In this document: positions 42,626-43,509 of the stretch, in pieces
How the letters are laid out: every line of letters starts with the position of its first letter
How positions within the stretch are numbered: position 1 is the first letter of the stretch
Source of the DNA: Pseudomonadota bacterium
Lineage (GTDB): Bacteria > Pseudomonadota > Gammaproteobacteria > Burkholderiales > Burkholderiaceae_C
Direction of reading: 5' to 3'
DNA: 43,509 nt
NCBI GenBank assembly: GCA_023438115.1
Contig: JAEZEB010000371.1
Location: forward strand, 1-43,509
Translations under genes and position numbers: made by a program
Notes under the pieces: model-generated
Told to the model about the DNA's origin: nothing
Database searches by the model: none
The model's input: the letters and a program-made list of their open reading frames with translations, nothing else

Positions 42626-43453
42626 TCAGGCCCGGGAGAGCCGGCGGCCCGCGCCGGCCTTGCCGGCCCGCGGCAGGTTGGCCGCGACCAGCGCGGCGCC
42701 CAGCGTCACCAGCCACGAGAAGTACACCCACATCAGGAACAGCAGCACCGGGGCGAAGGCGCCGTACACCGTGCGATAGGTGGGCACGTTGATCAGGTAG
42801 AGCGCGAAGCCGCGCTTGCCCAGCTCGAAGGCGATGGCCGCCAGCAGCCCGCCGGCGATGGCGTCGCGCCCGCGCACCTTCGCGTTGGGCACCAGGTAGA
42901 ACAGGCCCGCGAAACCGGCGGTGCCCAGCGCGATCGGCCCGAGGTTCAGCACGATGCTGGCCGAAACCGGCACGGTGCGCAGCAGGTTGCCCGAGGCCGC
43001 CTGCAGGTACGAGGTCGCCCACAGGCTCGCGCCGAGCAGCGCCGGCCCGGCCACCAGCATCAGCGCGTACAGGGCGAGCCGGCGCAGCGCGGGCCGGTTC
43101 TTGCGCACTTGCCAGATCCGGTTGAGGACGTTCTCGACGTTCAGCAGCATCGCGAGCGCCGTGACCAGCACGAACAGGAAACCCACCAGCGTGAGCCCGC
43201 CGGTGTTGAGGGTGAACTGCCCCAGGTGCTTGAGCACCGTGCGCGAGATGTCGGCCGGCAGCAGCCCCTTCATGAGGTGCTCGCGGATGGTGTCGCCCAG
43301 CCCCCGGAAGAGCGGGAAGCGCAGGAACAGCGCGAAGCTCACCGCCAGCAGCGGGACCGCCGACAGCACCGTGGTGAAAGTCAGGCTGCCCGCGGCCTGC
43401 GCGAGGCGTTCCTCCCTCGCGCGGCGGATCGTGAGCCGGATCAGGTTGAGCAT
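42626..43453 (-). CDS. YihY/BrkB family inner-membrane protein
   Basis: A 275-residue protein with about six transmembrane helices, of the YihY/UPF0761 family (once linked to RNase BN and to BrkB of Bordetella; the function is unsettled). The N-terminus is 'RLAQAAGSLTFTTVLSAVPLLAV', and 'ALAMLLNVENVLNRIWQVRKNRP' is a family signature. The C-terminus is basic and Arg/Gly-rich. It is the first gene after ssb and is followed by DUF1697 with four bases between. Confidence 0.92.
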   Translation of the reverse strand: MLNLIRLTIRRAREERLAQAAGSLTFTTVLSAVPLLAVSFALFLRFPLFRGLGDTIREHLMKGLLPADISRTVLKHLGQFTLNTGGLTLVGFLFVLVTALAMLLNVENVLNRIWQVRKNRPALRRLALYALMLVAGPALLGASLWATSYLQAASGNLLRTVPVSASIVLNLGPIALGTAGFAGLFYLVPNAKVRGRDAIAGGLLAAIAFELGKRGFALYLINVPTYRTVYGAFAPVLLFLMWVYFSWLVTLGAALVAANLPRAGKAGAGRRLSRA

Positions 43454-43460
43454 GCCTCGC

Positions 43461-43476
43461 CCGGCGCGTGCGCCGG
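43461..43476. terminator. Hairpin downstream of ssb
   Basis: CCGGCGC (43461-43467) and GCGCCGG (43470-43476) form a perfect 7-base stem, 12 bases after the ssb stop on the minus strand and just before the YihY gene start. There is no T-run, so termination would be weak. Confidence 0.45.
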
Positions 43477-43488
43477 ACGTGCCTCTTC

Positions 43489-43509
43489 TCAGAAGGGGAT
43501 GTCGTCGTC
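43489..43509 (-). CDS. ssb: Single-stranded DNA-binding protein, last six codons
   Basis: The final bases of the window on the minus strand read Asp-Asp-Asp-Ile-Pro-Phe-stop. DDDIPF is the highly conserved acidic tip of bacterial SSB, which recruits DNA repair and replication partners. The rest of the gene lies beyond the right edge. The call rests on seven codons, but the motif is very distinctive and is followed by a stop. Confidence 0.8.
   Translation of the reverse strand, partial: DDDIPF

Noticed and set aside
1..43509. CRISPR array, prophage, toxin-antitoxin pair or defence island
   Set aside because: No regularly spaced repeats, no integrase, transposase, capsid, nuclease-helicase or toxin-like genes were seen; nearly all genes are core functions.
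1..43509. tRNA or rRNA genes
   Set aside because: No gap carries a cloverleaf with a TTCGA-type arm; most gaps are under 150 bases and the longer ones hold repeats, promoters or small frames.

Overview
The window is GC-rich, tightly packed chromosomal DNA from a betaproteobacterium of the order Burkholderiales. The gene set and neighbourhoods look like Comamonadaceae (Ramlibacter/Variovorax-like). This placement rests on remembered gene order (bamE divergent from fur; proA, gshA, kup, gshB in line; hpf, ptsN, hprK; pntA, pntB), on the proteobacterial-type GshA, and on strong G/C at third codon positions. No search was run. I see no prophage, transposase, CRISPR array, rRNA or tRNA. Nearly every base belongs to a core or common accessory gene.

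Layout. 1-5065 (minus): 3' part of lptA, then dsbA, a SPOR-domain membrane protein, argS, and a LysR regulator translationally coupled to a DUF2214 membrane protein. 5066-8192: the intergenic region between the LysR gene and an oppositely oriented pair, haloacid dehalogenase plus malate synthase G, holds a perfect 8-bp dyad. 8333-13241 (plus): DUF1631 protein, a CWC cysteine-rich protein, a DHA2 drug exporter and a class II glutamine amidotransferase. 13251-27348 (minus): a very long co-oriented run, in transcription order bamE, dapB, exbB-like, exbD-like, leuS, lptE, rocD, holA, proA, gshA, kup, gshB. fur (plus) diverges from bamE. 27833-30364 (minus): hprK, ptsN, hpf, then two small genes of unknown function with good ribosome binding sites and their own terminator. 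30505-32829 (plus): patatin-like phospholipase and corA, separated by a short repeat-like element. 32831-38326 (minus): mtnN, fadD and the transhydrogenase genes pntB and pntA. 38558-43509: an uncharacterised protein, a frameshifted membrane protein, a Nudix hydrolase, mnmA, an SRPBCC protein, a DUF1697 protein, a YihY/BrkB-family protein and the last six codons plus stop of ssb.

How genes fit together. The dehalogenase can release glycolate from haloacetate. After oxidation to glyoxylate, malate synthase G would carry it into the TCA cycle, which fits their shared transcription unit. proA, gshA and gshB all work on glutamate-derived substrates, and the potassium importer kup sits between the two glutathione genes. 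HprK and PtsN are the regulatory arm of the nitrogen-type PTS. LptA, LptE, BamE and ExbB/ExbD serve the outer membrane.

I found no obvious new large system. The points most worth a second look are the two-gene small-protein unit at 29984-30364, a shared promoter-like motif (TCGGAC, 17 bases, TAGGA) upstream of the patatin gene and pntA, three REP-like repeats beside rocD (which splits the usual leuS-lptE-holA order), a one-base frameshift in a membrane protein near 39753, and the odd 3' end of the DUF1631 gene.
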